From an uncultured Veillonella sp. (GTDB lineage Bacteria > Bacillota_C > Negativicutes > Veillonellales > Veillonellaceae), in contig CAAFRK010000061.1 of assembly GCA_900765235.1 (NCBI GenBank), positions 1-9,038 of the forward strand: a DNA stretch of 9,038 nt. Direction: 5' to 3'. Under the pieces are notes generated by a model. The model was not told the DNA's origin and did not search any database. It saw nothing but the letters and a program-made list of their open reading frames with translations. This document shows positions 1 to 8,855 of this stretch, piece by piece; position 1 is the first letter of the stretch; each line of letters starts with the position of its first letter. A program made the position numbers and the translations under genes.

Positions 1-155
1 CTATTGCGGCTGCTATCAGCGAAGAGAGAGATACCATCGAAGATGTGTATGAACCATATTTGATGCAACTAGGTTTTTTAGGACGTACACCGCGTGGGAG
101 GGTGGCTACTAAACTTGCCTATGAGCATTTAGGTATTTCACAGACAGGGAAATAA
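1..155 (+). CDS. ruvB: Holliday junction branch migration ATPase RuvB, C-terminal end (partial)
   Basis: Only the last 50 residues are present; the reading frame enters at base 3 and stops with TAA at 153-155. RuvB is the hexameric AAA+ motor that, with RuvA, drives branch migration of Holliday junctions in the cytoplasm. The visible piece is the C-terminal winged-helix DNA-binding domain. It carries the family's conserved run [14 protein letters not shown], then [15 protein letters not shown] and the closing LAYEHLG. This pattern is nearly invariant in RuvB, so the call is firm despite the truncation by the window edge. The next gene starts 2 bases after the stop, so the two are almost certainly co-transcribed and probably translationally coupled. 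The ATPase domain, and ruvA if present, would lie to the left of the window. Confidence 0.95.
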   Translation, partial: IAAAISEERDTIEDVYEPYLMQLGFLGRTPRGRVATKLAYEHLGISQTGK

Positions 156-157
156 CA

Positions 158-1762
158 ATGAAAACGAAACGATTACAATTGATGATAATGGCAACTTTGT
201 TTTTAGGTGTAAATATTGGCGGTGCATCTGTTGCACAAGGGGCTACATTGCAACATAAAAGTGCAGTAGTGACTAAAAAGCCAACGCCGAAATCAACAGT
301 ATCTACAACAAATGTATCGAAAGTAAATACGACGAAGCGGTCAACTTTTCGACCACTTGTAACTAAACCGGCTCCAAAGCCTGTGGCAAAAGTGACTGCA
401 AAGTCAAATGCAACTAAGGCTGCAGCAACGGCTCAAAAAGTATCTACGCAAAAGCCTGTTGCAAAATCTACAGTTACTAGTGCCAAGGCTACAACGGTAA
501 AGCCTGCTGCCTCTAAGGCTGTAAAAACTTCTGATGCCAATAGTATTAAAGCTAATACGGCTGCTATTACGCGTAATAAAGTAGGGTCTGTTGTTACACC
601 TGCTACGGAGCGTGTAGAAAATGTACCAAATGTACGCGTGTTATTAGGTAGTCGCAGTTCCGATGCTACAGTTACATCAACTGCTAATATGGTTGTGTTA
701 AATAGTGCTAATGGTCAAGTTAGCACAATCAGTGCAAACCGTGGTACCTCTGTTGGTATTCGAAGTGGTAAAATTGCTGTTAATGGCAAAGCTATTGATA
801 CGGTAGTTACATTAAAACCAGCCAATAGTGATGCACCATTCTTGTTTGAAGGCAAAGGCTATCGTGGAGGACTTACATTACGTGCTAATAATGGAAAGAT
901 GATGGTTATTAATTCTGTACCTCTTGAAGACTATCTTTATGGTGTAGTTCCGCAAGAGGTCGTTCCATCTTGGCCAGCAGCTGCACTAGAAGCACAAGCT
1001 GTAGCTGCTCGAACTTATGCTCTTCATACTATGGAAGAGAATAAAGGTAAACTGTATGATGTGAGTACGTCCACAGATCACCAAGTTTATAATGGGGTTA
1101 GTGGTGAAACGCAAGCTACTACAAATGCAGTTAATAAAACAAAGGGGATGGTTATGTTATATAATCAACGCCCTATTAATGCTTTATTCCATTCTGATGG
1201 TGGCGGTTATACTGAAGATAGCGTCAATGTTTGGGGTAGTGATGTACCGTATTTGAAAGGTGTAAAGGATTTTAGTACTGGCACATCTACATCGAACTGG
1301 ACAGTGACTACTTCTCGTCAGGCCCTTGAAAGTAAGCTTAACGCAGCTAGTAAAGGGGTTGGCAAATTGAAGAGCATTCAATTGACACCTCTTGGCAAAC
1401 CAGGTCAACAAACATCTGACCGCGGTGTATCTGGCCGAATTAAGAGTGCTACTTTCATAGGTACCTCTGGCAAAACGACCATTGATGGGGATTCTTTACG
1501 CAGTATTTTAGGTTTGAAATCAACACTATTTGATTTTTATGTAAATTATAACCCAGCTAAAGGTACGGGTAAGGCGTATCATAATTTTACTGGTAGCAAT
1601 GATACTGTCTATATTAAAGGCCACGGTTGGGGACATGGTCTTGGTATGTCTCAATGGGGCGCTGCAGAAATGGCTAAGCGTGCGACACCAGGGGATACAA
1701 ATTATTACCAAACTATTTTGCGTCACTACTATAGTGGCATTACATTAAAGAAAATGTACTAA
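158..1762 (+). CDS. spoIID: SpoIID/LytB-family exported peptidoglycan-acting protein
   Basis: A 534-residue exported protein. Residues 1-29 look like a Sec signal peptide (MKTKR, a hydrophobic core, then ASVAQGA). Residues 30-150 are low-complexity, rich in Lys, Thr, Ala, Ser and Pro, with imperfect repeats of the type KPVAK. Residues from about 156 to 525 match the SpoIID domain. E267 in [12 protein letters not shown] aligns with the catalytic glutamate of Bacillus SpoIID, followed by [13 protein letters not shown]. The C-terminal signature [15 protein letters not shown] is at 488-502. SpoIID enzymes are lytic transglycosylases that cut glycan strands lacking stem peptides, during engulfment in spore formers. 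Here, in a probable non-spore-former, a vegetative wall role is inferred. The ATG at 158 follows AGGGA at 146-150 and lies 2 bases after ruvB. The family call is sure; enzyme activity and biological role are not. Confidence 0.9.
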   Translation: MKTKRLQLMIMATLFLGVNIGGASVAQGATLQHKSAVVTKKPTPKSTVSTTNVSKVNTTKRSTFRPLVTKPAPKPVAKVTAKSNATKAAATAQKVSTQKPVAKSTVTSAKATTVKPAASKAVKTSDANSIKANTAAITRNKVGSVVTPATERVENVPNVRVLLGSRSSDATVTSTANMVVLNSANGQVSTISANRGTSVGIRSGKIAVNGKAIDTVVTLKPANSDAPFLFEGKGYRGGLTLRANNGKMMVINSVPLEDYLYGVVPQEVVPSWPAAALEAQAVAARTYALHTMEENKGKLYDVSTSTDHQVYNGVSGETQATTNAVNKTKGMVMLYNQRPINALFHSDGGGYTEDSVNVWGSDVPYLKGVKDFSTGTSTSNWTVTTSRQALESKLNAASKGVGKLKSIQLTPLGKPGQQTSDRGVSGRIKSATFIGTSGKTTIDGDSLRSILGLKSTLFDFYVNYNPAKGTGKAYHNFTGSNDTVYIKGHGWGHGLGMSQWGAAEMAKRATPGDTNYYQTILRHYYSGITLKKMY

Positions 1763-1773
1763 TAAGGATTGCG

Positions 1774-3923
<2,150 letters not shown>

Positions 3924-3933
3924 TAATTAAGTC

Positions 3934-3962
3934 TAGTCAAATCTATATTAGGTGGCTATACT
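3934..3962 (+). promoter_or_regulatory. Possible weak promoter ahead of yajC-secDF
   Basis: The 77-base gap between tgt and yajC is the only sizeable gap in the 1-7046 gene run. It contains TAGTCA at 3934-3939 and TATACT at 3957-3962, spaced 17 bases apart. These match the sigma-A consensus at 4 of 6 and 5 of 6 positions. If real, it would let the export genes be transcribed independently of the tRNA-modification genes. The -35 is poor and no extended -10 is present, so this is only a candidate. Confidence 0.35.
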
Positions 3963-4000
3963 AGAAAAGAAAAACATATTTATTATACTAGGAGGATAAA

Positions 4001-4291
4001 ATGGAAGATATTTTACAAGTGTTGCAAACTAGCTGGCCTATTTTGTTGATGGTCGTAATCTTTTATTTCTTATTGTGGCGTCCACAAAAGAAACAACAAA
4101 AAGAGCGCGCTAATTTGTTAGGCAGCTTGAAGAAAGGCCAAAAAATCGTTACTATTGGTGGTATTTATGGCGAAATTGTTGAACTTGATGATGAAAAAGT
4201 CAAGGTACAGGTATCTGAAAAAGTTGAATTAACATTTGCTCGTACAGCAGTTGCTAATGTACTATCTAAGAAAAACAAGGAAGAAAAATAA
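4001..4291 (+). CDS. yajC: Preprotein translocase accessory subunit YajC
   Basis: A 96-residue single-pass membrane protein of the SecDF-YajC complex, which associates with SecYEG and supports the proton-driven late stage of protein export. The N-terminal membrane segment covers about residues 12-27 and ends in the family motif LLWRPQKKQQKE. The small cytoplasmic domain carries the conserved KIVTIGGIYGEIVELDDEKVKV (residues 48-69), followed by a highly charged Lys/Glu tail. Length and layout are normal. A very strong ribosome binding site, AGGAGG at 3990-3995, precedes the ATG. The stop codon shares its last base with the start codon of the following folate gene (TAATG). yajC normally sits directly before secD; here one gene intervenes. 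Confidence 0.95.
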   Translation: MEDILQVLQTSWPILLMVVIFYFLLWRPQKKQQKERANLLGSLKKGQKIVTIGGIYGEIVELDDEKVKVQVSEKVELTFARTAVANVLSKKNKEEK

Positions 4292-4857
4292 TGAATACAA
4301 AGGAAGCAGTGCGCCGGGCGTGCAAGGCCCAGCGCGCTGCTTTATCCGTTGCTGATTGTCATAGATGGACACCTATGTTGACGGAGCAAATCGTCAATAC
4401 TCCTGAATATAAATCAGCTAATCGCATTATGGCCTATTTAGCGATGCCTAAGGAGGCCAATTTAGACGATGTTATTCGTCATGCTCTAGAACATGGTAAA
4501 TCCGTATATGTTCCAGTATGTACAGATAAGACGACCATGATTGCCGTTCGTCTTAAGTCTCTAGAATCTATCACTCGGGGTGTGTTAAATATACGCATTC
4601 CCTCTGAGCCATACGAGGTTATTAATCCACATGACTTGGATTTGATTTTAGTGCCTGGTGCTGGCTTTGACCGTCAAGGCGGTCGCATGGGGATGGGGAA
4701 TGGGTATTACGATCGATTTCTCAAGAAACTTTCACCACGTACATTTATGGGCGTATGCTGGTCAGTACAATTGTGGGATACACCAATCCCAATGGATGAA
4801 CTGGACCAACGGATGAGCAAAATTGTAACGGAGCAAGGCGTTATACATTGCGTATAG
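4291..4857 (+). CDS. fau: 5-formyltetrahydrofolate cyclo-ligase (MTHFS family)
   Basis: This cytoplasmic enzyme converts 5-formyltetrahydrofolate to 5,10-methenyltetrahydrofolate using ATP, returning a storage or inhibitory folate to the one-carbon pool. The 188-residue length is normal. The diagnostic nucleotide- and folate-binding stretch lies at residues 118-144: LILVPGAGFDRQGGRMG followed by MGNGYYDRFL. The family usually has G-x-G-G/K-GYYDR here; this protein has an Asn (N137) in GMGNGYYDR. The N-terminal basic helix (KEAVRRACKAQRAAL) is also typical. The ATG overlaps the yajC stop by one base, so re-initiation by terminating ribosomes is likely; no strong separate ribosome binding site is seen. 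secD follows 21 bases later. The function has no evident link to Sec export. The symbol follows E. coli fau/ygfA. Confidence 0.93.
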   Translation: MNTKEAVRRACKAQRAALSVADCHRWTPMLTEQIVNTPEYKSANRIMAYLAMPKEANLDDVIRHALEHGKSVYVPVCTDKTTMIAVRLKSLESITRGVLNIRIPSEPYEVINPHDLDLILVPGAGFDRQGGRMGMGNGYYDRFLKKLSPRTFMGVCWSVQLWDTPIPMDELDQRMSKIVTEQGVIHCV

Positions 4858-4878
4858 TAGTAGAAGGGAGCAACTATT

Positions 4879-6153
4879 TTGAACGGTAAAGCTATTATCA
4901 AGTTTTTAGTAGTTATTGCTGCCATCATTGGATTATTTGCGTATTTTATTCAACCATTAGCAGGCTCTTTGAAACAAGGTCTAGACTTGCAAGGTGGTAC
5001 GCACATCGTATTGGAAGCAGAGGACTCTGCGACTGGTACAGCTGACAATGATGCAGTGGAACGAGCGAAGCAAATCTTAGAGCGTCGTATTAATGAAATG
5101 GGTTTGTCTGAACCATTAGTACAACGTGAAGGTGCTCGTCGTATTATCATCGAATTGCCAGGTGTAAAAGATCCTGACGAAGCGATTAAACGTATCGGTA
5201 AAACAGCGGTCTTGGAATTTAAAAACGACCAAGGTCAAACCGTTATGACTGGTGATGATTTAAAAGATGCGAAAGAAGAGTTAGGTCAAAATAAACAACC
5301 ACTCGTTGCTATTGAATTAAGCGATGAAGGGGCTAAGAAGTTTGCTGATTTAACATCTAAAAATATTGGTCGTCGTATTGCCATTACATTGGATGGTAAA
5401 GAATTGACTAATCCTGTAGTACAACAAGCAATTACAGGTGGTAAAGCAACAATCTCTGGTAGTCAAAGCTTAGAAGAAGCTAAAGACTTGGCTATTTTAT
5501 TACGTTCTGGTGCATTGCCTGTTAAAATTAATGTATTAGAAGTGCGTACAGTCGGTCCTTCTTTGGGTCAAGACTCCAAGGATAAATCTGTTGTAGCCTT
5601 CAGTGCTGGTATTGCCATGATCATGATTTTCTTGGTTATTTTATATCGTTTTTCTGGTATCGTAGCTAATATTGCATTACTTGTATATGTTATGCTCTTA
5701 TTGCTCGTATTAGGTAAAGGCTTTAATGCAACTATGACATTGCCAGGTATCGCTGGTATTATCTTATCCATGGGTGTTGCTGTAGATGCGAACATTCTTA
5801 TCTTTGAACGTTTCAAAGAAGAGGTGTTCTCCGGTAAGTCCATGCGTGTAGCCATGGAAGCTGGTTTCAGTCGTGCTTTAGCAACAATTACAGATGCGAA
5901 CGTATCCGTTATCATTACTGCTGCTATCTTGACAATCTTAGGCTCTGGCCCTGTAAAAGGTTTCGCTATCAGCTTAGGCGTAGGTGTTGTTGTAAGTATG
6001 TTCACAGCGATTACTGTGAGCCATTTCTTATTACGCTTACTTATTGACTGTAACTTTACGAACCATCCATTCTGGTTTGGTGCGAATATCTCTCCAAGCA
6101 CAAGTGCTGACGCATTTGCACCAAAATCTTTGAAAGGAGGTAAACGCAAATGA
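4879..6153 (+). CDS. secD: Protein translocase subunit SecD
   Basis: SecD is an RND-type membrane protein that pairs with SecF and uses the proton gradient to pull exported proteins off SecYEG on the outer face. The 424-residue protein has one N-terminal membrane segment (about 7-27), the signature GLDLQGG (34-40) and an extracytoplasmic domain to about 232. Five more membrane segments follow between about 236 and 390. The conserved VAVDANILIFERFKEE (300-315) includes D303, of the type needed for proton coupling. The length fits the compact Firmicute form rather than the longer E. coli one. The start is TTG at 4879: it sits 8 bases after AAGGGAG (4864-4870), and no in-frame ATG or GTG follows before the first membrane segment. 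It overlaps secF by four bases (ATGA). Confidence 0.97.
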   Translation: MNGKAIIKFLVVIAAIIGLFAYFIQPLAGSLKQGLDLQGGTHIVLEAEDSATGTADNDAVERAKQILERRINEMGLSEPLVQREGARRIIIELPGVKDPDEAIKRIGKTAVLEFKNDQGQTVMTGDDLKDAKEELGQNKQPLVAIELSDEGAKKFADLTSKNIGRRIAITLDGKELTNPVVQQAITGGKATISGSQSLEEAKDLAILLRSGALPVKINVLEVRTVGPSLGQDSKDKSVVAFSAGIAMIMIFLVILYRFSGIVANIALLVYVMLLLLVLGKGFNATMTLPGIAGIILSMGVAVDANILIFERFKEEVFSGKSMRVAMEAGFSRALATITDANVSVIITAAILTILGSGPVKGFAISLGVGVVVSMFTAITVSHFLLRLLIDCNFTNHPFWFGANISPSTSADAFAPKSLKGGKRK

Positions 6154-7046
6154 CATTAGACGTAATTAAGCATCATCGTTGGTGGTTTGCAATTTCCTCC
6201 ACACTTGTTATTATCAGTTTGATTTCCATCTTTACTAAAGGTTTTAACTTTGGTATTGATTATACTGGTGGTACGATTGTTGAAGTTGTATTTGATCAGC
6301 CTGTAGAGGTTAGTCAAGTTCGTGACGTCCTAAAAGAATATAATCTTGAAAACGCACAAATTCAGCTTTCTGGAGATACTACTGGTGATACAGCGGGCGA
6401 AGACGTAATGATTCGTACACGTAATCTTGAACCTAGTGAAAGTGCCGCTGTGATTGAATCTTTGACTAAATCTATCGGTAACAATACAGTTAAACGTATT
6501 GAAACTGTAGGAGCTGTAATTGGTTCTGAAGTTACAGAACATGCGTTGTTAAATCTTGTTATAGCGTTTGCGGCATTAGCATTATATATTTCTTATCGTT
6601 TTGAATATAAAGTTGCTATTTCTGCTCTCGTTGCAATTTTCCATGATTTGATTATGGTTCTTGGGGTATTCTCTTATTTCCAATTAGAAATTGATGCGTC
6701 TTTCTTGGCGGCTATTCTTACGGTTGTAGGTTACTCCATGAATGAATCTGTAGTTATCTTTGACCGTGTTCGTGAAAATACACATACACATAAACGTTCT
6801 GACACATTTGCAGATCTTGCGAATGCGTCTATTACACAAAGTATTCACCGTAGTTTCTATACATTGGCTACCGTTATGTTTGCCTGTGTATCCCTTTATT
6901 TATTCGGTGGGGACACTACGAAGAACTTTGCTCTTTGTATGATTATTGGTTTCGCTAGTGGTGCGTACTCCTCTATCTGCGTAGCTACATCCTTATGGGT
7001 TATGTGGAAGAGTCGCAACAAAAACGATATCCGCAATCAACAATAA
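6150..7046 (+). CDS. secF: Protein translocase subunit SecF
   Basis: The partner of SecD in the proton-driven export complex. It is 298 residues long, the usual size. The first membrane segment is at about 11-28, followed by the signature FGIDYTGGT (34-42), an extracytoplasmic domain to about 125, then five membrane segments between about 128 and 285. The membrane signature GYSMNESVVIFDRVRE (194-209) corresponds to the usual GYSxNDTVVxFDRxRE, with Glu-Ser in place of Asp-Thr. The following block ITQSIHRSFYT also departs from the common SRT-I-TS pattern but keeps its position. The ATG at 6150 lies inside the secD stop (ATGA overlap) and has a strong ribosome binding site, AAAGGAGG at 6133-6140. 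It is the last gene of the operon; terminator hairpins begin 7 bases after its stop. Confidence 0.97.
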   Translation: MTLDVIKHHRWWFAISSTLVIISLISIFTKGFNFGIDYTGGTIVEVVFDQPVEVSQVRDVLKEYNLENAQIQLSGDTTGDTAGEDVMIRTRNLEPSESAAVIESLTKSIGNNTVKRIETVGAVIGSEVTEHALLNLVIAFAALALYISYRFEYKVAISALVAIFHDLIMVLGVFSYFQLEIDASFLAAILTVVGYSMNESVVIFDRVRENTHTHKRSDTFADLANASITQSIHRSFYTLATVMFACVSLYLFGGDTTKNFALCMIIGFASGAYSSICVATSLWVMWKSRNKNDIRNQQ

Positions 7047-7052
7047 TATATA

Positions 7053-7081
7053 ATGCTTTTACCTATTGTTGGTAAAAGTAT
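7053..7081 (+). repeat. First hairpin of a tandem pair after secF
   Basis: An inverted repeat with arms 7053-7063 and 7071-7081 (ATGCTTTTACC and GGTAAAAGTAT) forms an 11-bp stem with one G-U pair and a 7-base loop, TATTGTT. No T-run follows, so it is not itself an intrinsic terminator. It directly abuts the terminator hairpin that starts at 7082. It may protect the secF mRNA 3' end or help pause the polymerase; that role is inferred. Confidence 0.7.
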
Positions 7082-7119
7082 AAGAACCTCTCTGTATTAT
7101 ATTCAGAGAGGTTCTTTTT
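7082..7119 (+). terminator. Intrinsic terminator of the ruvB-secF operon
   Basis: A perfect 13-bp stem, AAGAACCTCTCTG at 7082-7094 paired with CAGAGAGGTTCTT at 7104-7116, with a 9-base loop. The T-run 7115-7119 overlaps the end of the stem. This is a classic Rho-independent terminator. It starts about 35 bases after the secF stop, so it closes the long operon and separates it from the transporter gene. The A-rich left arm could also give weak function for transcripts from the other strand, but no gene reads in from that side within the window. Confidence 0.93.
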
Positions 7120-7158
7120 ATTTATCATCTACTAATAAATTATTACCATGGATAACTC

Positions 7159-7172
7159 ATACATATATGTAT
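7159..7172. repeat. Perfect 14-base palindrome upstream of the transporter promoter
   Basis: ATACATATATGTAT is its own reverse complement. It ends 30 bases upstream of the -35 box of the transporter gene and is followed at 7176-7186 by a related half, ATATGTATATA. The placement would fit an activator or repressor site. AT-only palindromes also arise by chance in AT-rich spacers, so an operator role is only a suggestion. Confidence 0.4.
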
Positions 7173-7202
7173 AGGATATGTATATAGTAAGGTCTATACT
7201 TA

Positions 7203-7231
7203 TTGAATTCTTTGTATATGGGGCGTAAAAT
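7203..7231 (+). promoter_or_regulatory. Sigma-A-type promoter of the MFS transporter gene
   Basis: TTGAAT at 7203-7208 and TAAAAT at 7226-7231 are separated by the ideal 17 bases. They match the TTGACA/TATAAT consensus at 4 of 6 and 5 of 6 positions. Transcription would begin near 7238, giving a leader of about 30 bases that includes the AAAAGGGGA ribosome binding site at 7252-7260. The promoter lies downstream of the secF terminator, which supports separate transcription of the transporter. Confidence 0.72.
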
Positions 7232-7267
7232 AGCAAAGTAACACAATGTTGAAAAGGGGATAGATAA

Positions 7268-8443
7268 ATGGATTCAAATCGATTATGGAGCCCTGCTTTT
7301 ATAAACTATGGTATAAGCAGTGGCATTTTATATATGACACAATATGTTCTCGTAGCAGCCTTGCCGATAGTTATAACCTCTGAATTAAGTGGAAGTGATT
7401 TAGATGCGGGATTAGCGATGACCTATTTTCAAATAGGAACAATTGTATGTAGGCTCTTTGCAGGTCGCTTGATTGATGGCTTTAACAAACGAGTTGTATT
7501 ACTACTATCAACTGCTTTATTTTTCATCATTATGGGGCTCTTTAATTTTACAACCTCTTTAGAAGCCATCTTTGTATTGCGGGGGCTACATGGTGTTGTA
7601 TTTGCTTTAGGCACAACTGTAATGGCGGCGTTGGCGGTATTGGTGTTACCTCCTAATCGAAAGGGGGAGGGCATCAATATGTTTGCTATCTTTTCGAATG
7701 TGGCAATGGTGTTGGGGCCTGCAATAGGCTTATATGCACTTGCTTCATATGGTAGTATAGCTCTCTATCTTTTCTTAACTATTATGACAGGGTTAGTCCT
7801 AGTATTGAGTAATAGTATTCCCTTATCAAAAGAATTAGCAATGCCTAAACCATCTACTCACAAAGGGTGGCATATATCTCAATTTATTGAAAAAAGAAGT
7901 TTGCCTTGGGCTTTAATGGGACTGTTTATTGGCTTTACCTATTCTGGTGTGTTAGTATTTATTCCCATTGAGTTAAATAGTATGGGTTCTGGTATTTGGG
8001 GCAGTGCATTTTTTGCTATCTTTGCTGTAATGATCATAATCAGTCGACCTCTAGTAGGAAAAGCATATGCTCGGTATGGCTCTAAATATATTATCTACCC
8101 AGGCCTAGTACTCTTTATACTAGGACTATTAGCGTTAGGAATAGCTACTACGCCATTAACCATAATATTAACGGCCCCTTTGTTAGGTTTAGGTTATGGT
8201 GCAGCACAACCAGCATTTCAAGCGTTAGCCATTCAATCAGCACCAATAGAACGGGCTGGGGTATCGACAGCAACATATTTTTTAGCATTAGATATAAGTG
8301 TGGGGGCGGGATCTGTCATTCTTGCTCTGTTAGCTAGTGCTGTAGGATATCAGTATCTTTATATGTTTACAGCGGTGACAATGATTGTAGCGTTGGCTTT
8401 ATATCATATATGGATAAAGAGGTATACGCCTCTAGAACTGTAA
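7268..8443 (+). CDS. Major facilitator superfamily (MFS) transporter, substrate unknown
   Basis: A 391-residue inner-membrane protein with about 12 hydrophobic segments in two halves, split by a hydrophilic loop at about residues 185-212. The MFS motif A is seen as AGRLIDGFNKRV (65-76) after segment 2, with a counterpart RPLVGKAYARYG (260-271) in the second half. Segment 4 starts with LRGLHGVVFALG, like the motif with a conserved Arg. This layout fits drug/H+ antiporter-like or sugar-efflux-like MFS proteins, but I cannot assign a substrate. The ATG follows AAAAGGGGA with 7-base spacing. The gene has its own promoter and terminator and stands between the sec operon and an rRNA operon. By eye it uses more ATA, AGG, CTA and GGA codons than the upstream genes, which suggests lower expression or a different origin. 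Confidence 0.88.
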   Translation: MDSNRLWSPAFINYGISSGILYMTQYVLVAALPIVITSELSGSDLDAGLAMTYFQIGTIVCRLFAGRLIDGFNKRVVLLLSTALFFIIMGLFNFTTSLEAIFVLRGLHGVVFALGTTVMAALAVLVLPPNRKGEGINMFAIFSNVAMVLGPAIGLYALASYGSIALYLFLTIMTGLVLVLSNSIPLSKELAMPKPSTHKGWHISQFIEKRSLPWALMGLFIGFTYSGVLVFIPIELNSMGSGIWGSAFFAIFAVMIIISRPLVGKAYARYGSKYIIYPGLVLFILGLLALGIATTPLTIILTAPLLGLGYGAAQPAFQALAIQSAPIERAGVSTATYFLALDISVGAGSVILALLASAVGYQYLYMFTAVTMIVALALYHIWIKRYTPLEL

Positions 8444-8508
8444 AACAAATATAGTGATATAGTAAAAGCTACTAACCGTATTAGACTATTAGACACAATA
8501 TAATAATC

Positions 8509-8549
8509 AATCCTTAGAATGTATTTTATGGTATGTTCTAAGGATTTTT
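8509..8549 (+). terminator. Intrinsic terminator of the MFS transporter gene
   Basis: AATCCTTAGAA at 8509-8519 pairs perfectly with TTCTAAGGATT at 8536-8546. G-U and A-U pairs can extend the stem inward (TGTA with TATG). The T-run 8545-8549 follows directly. The hairpin begins 65 bases after the transporter stop and insulates the rRNA operon downstream. Confidence 0.88.
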
Positions 8550-8730
8550 CTTTTATCAAACAGTTATAAGCTTATAGGTTTATAAGATAGTACTTAAAAA
8601 TAATATGAATAAAGATAAAAGAGAAAATAGTGTTATAAAATTTAAATCCTTAAATTTGTCGAAATTAGAAGTAATTTTTGAAATGTGTAGTGAAAATAAA
8701 ATGAAGTTGTAAAAATGGCCACTTTATGTG
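8550..8730. other. AT-rich region upstream of the rRNA promoters
   Basis: No coding region is seen in these 181 bases. The tract is very rich in A and T runs, as expected of UP-element-like DNA that boosts rRNA promoters through the RNA polymerase alpha subunit. It holds a palindrome TATAAGCTTATA (8565-8576) with a further TTATAAG at 8580-8586. It also holds an inverted repeat AAATTTAA/TTAAATTT (8638-8645/8650-8657) and a second one, AAATTA/TAATTT (8662-8667/8672-8677). A weak extra promoter is conceivable: TTGTCG at 8656 with TGAAAT at 8679 after 17 bases. Functional roles are inferred from position only. Confidence 0.5.
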
Positions 8731-8758
8731 TTGACGATATTTTTATTTATGCTATACT
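8731..8758 (+). promoter_or_regulatory. rRNA operon promoter P1
   Basis: TTGACG at 8731-8736 and TATACT at 8753-8758, separated by 16 bases, each match consensus at 5 of 6 positions. The -10 is extended by TGC at 8750-8752. AT-rich DNA lies just upstream. The start would fall at the A or G of CAAGTCG (8763-8769), most likely G8766. Initiation with G is the arrangement used for GTP-sensing growth-rate control of rRNA promoters in Bacillus; that it applies here is inference. Confidence 0.85.
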
Positions 8759-8826
8759 TATACAAGTCGTTAGGACACAGCACAAACGACAAGCAAAAAA
8801 CTTCTAAAAAAGTTTTGAAAAAGTGC

Positions 8827-8855
8827 TTGACGGAATGAGCTGAACTTGATAGAAT
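8827..8855 (+). promoter_or_regulatory. rRNA operon promoter P2
   Basis: TTGACG at 8827-8832 and TAGAAT at 8850-8855 are 17 bases apart, each matching consensus at 5 of 6 positions. The -10 is extended by TGA at 8847-8849. The -35 is identical to that of P1, and the start region again reads CAAGTCG (8859-8865), with G8862 seven bases past the -10. Tandem promoters about 96 bases apart are usual for rRNA operons. The -10 lies in the loop of a perfect 7-bp inverted repeat (8844-8850/8857-8863). Confidence 0.82.

Noticed and set aside
1184..1726. Antisense open frames opposite the spoIID-like gene
   Set aside because: They are short, lie fully inside a well-supported gene, show no family motifs, and have compositions typical of reverse-strand reading.
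1763..1773. A preQ1 riboswitch ahead of queA/tgt
   Set aside because: Only 11 bases separate queA from the gene before it, and the 77-base gap after tgt shows no preQ1 aptamer-like fold followed by a switch; there is no room for one.
5568..6149. Long antisense open frame (193 codons) opposite secD
   Set aside because: It mirrors the codon structure of the strongly conserved SecD membrane domain on the other strand, has no ribosome binding site of note, and gives no recognisable protein. It is a shadow frame.
8481..8504. TATAAT at 8499-8504 as a promoter -10
   Set aside because: No acceptable -35 lies at 16-18 bases (CCGTAT at best), and any transcript would run at once into the terminator at 8509-8549.
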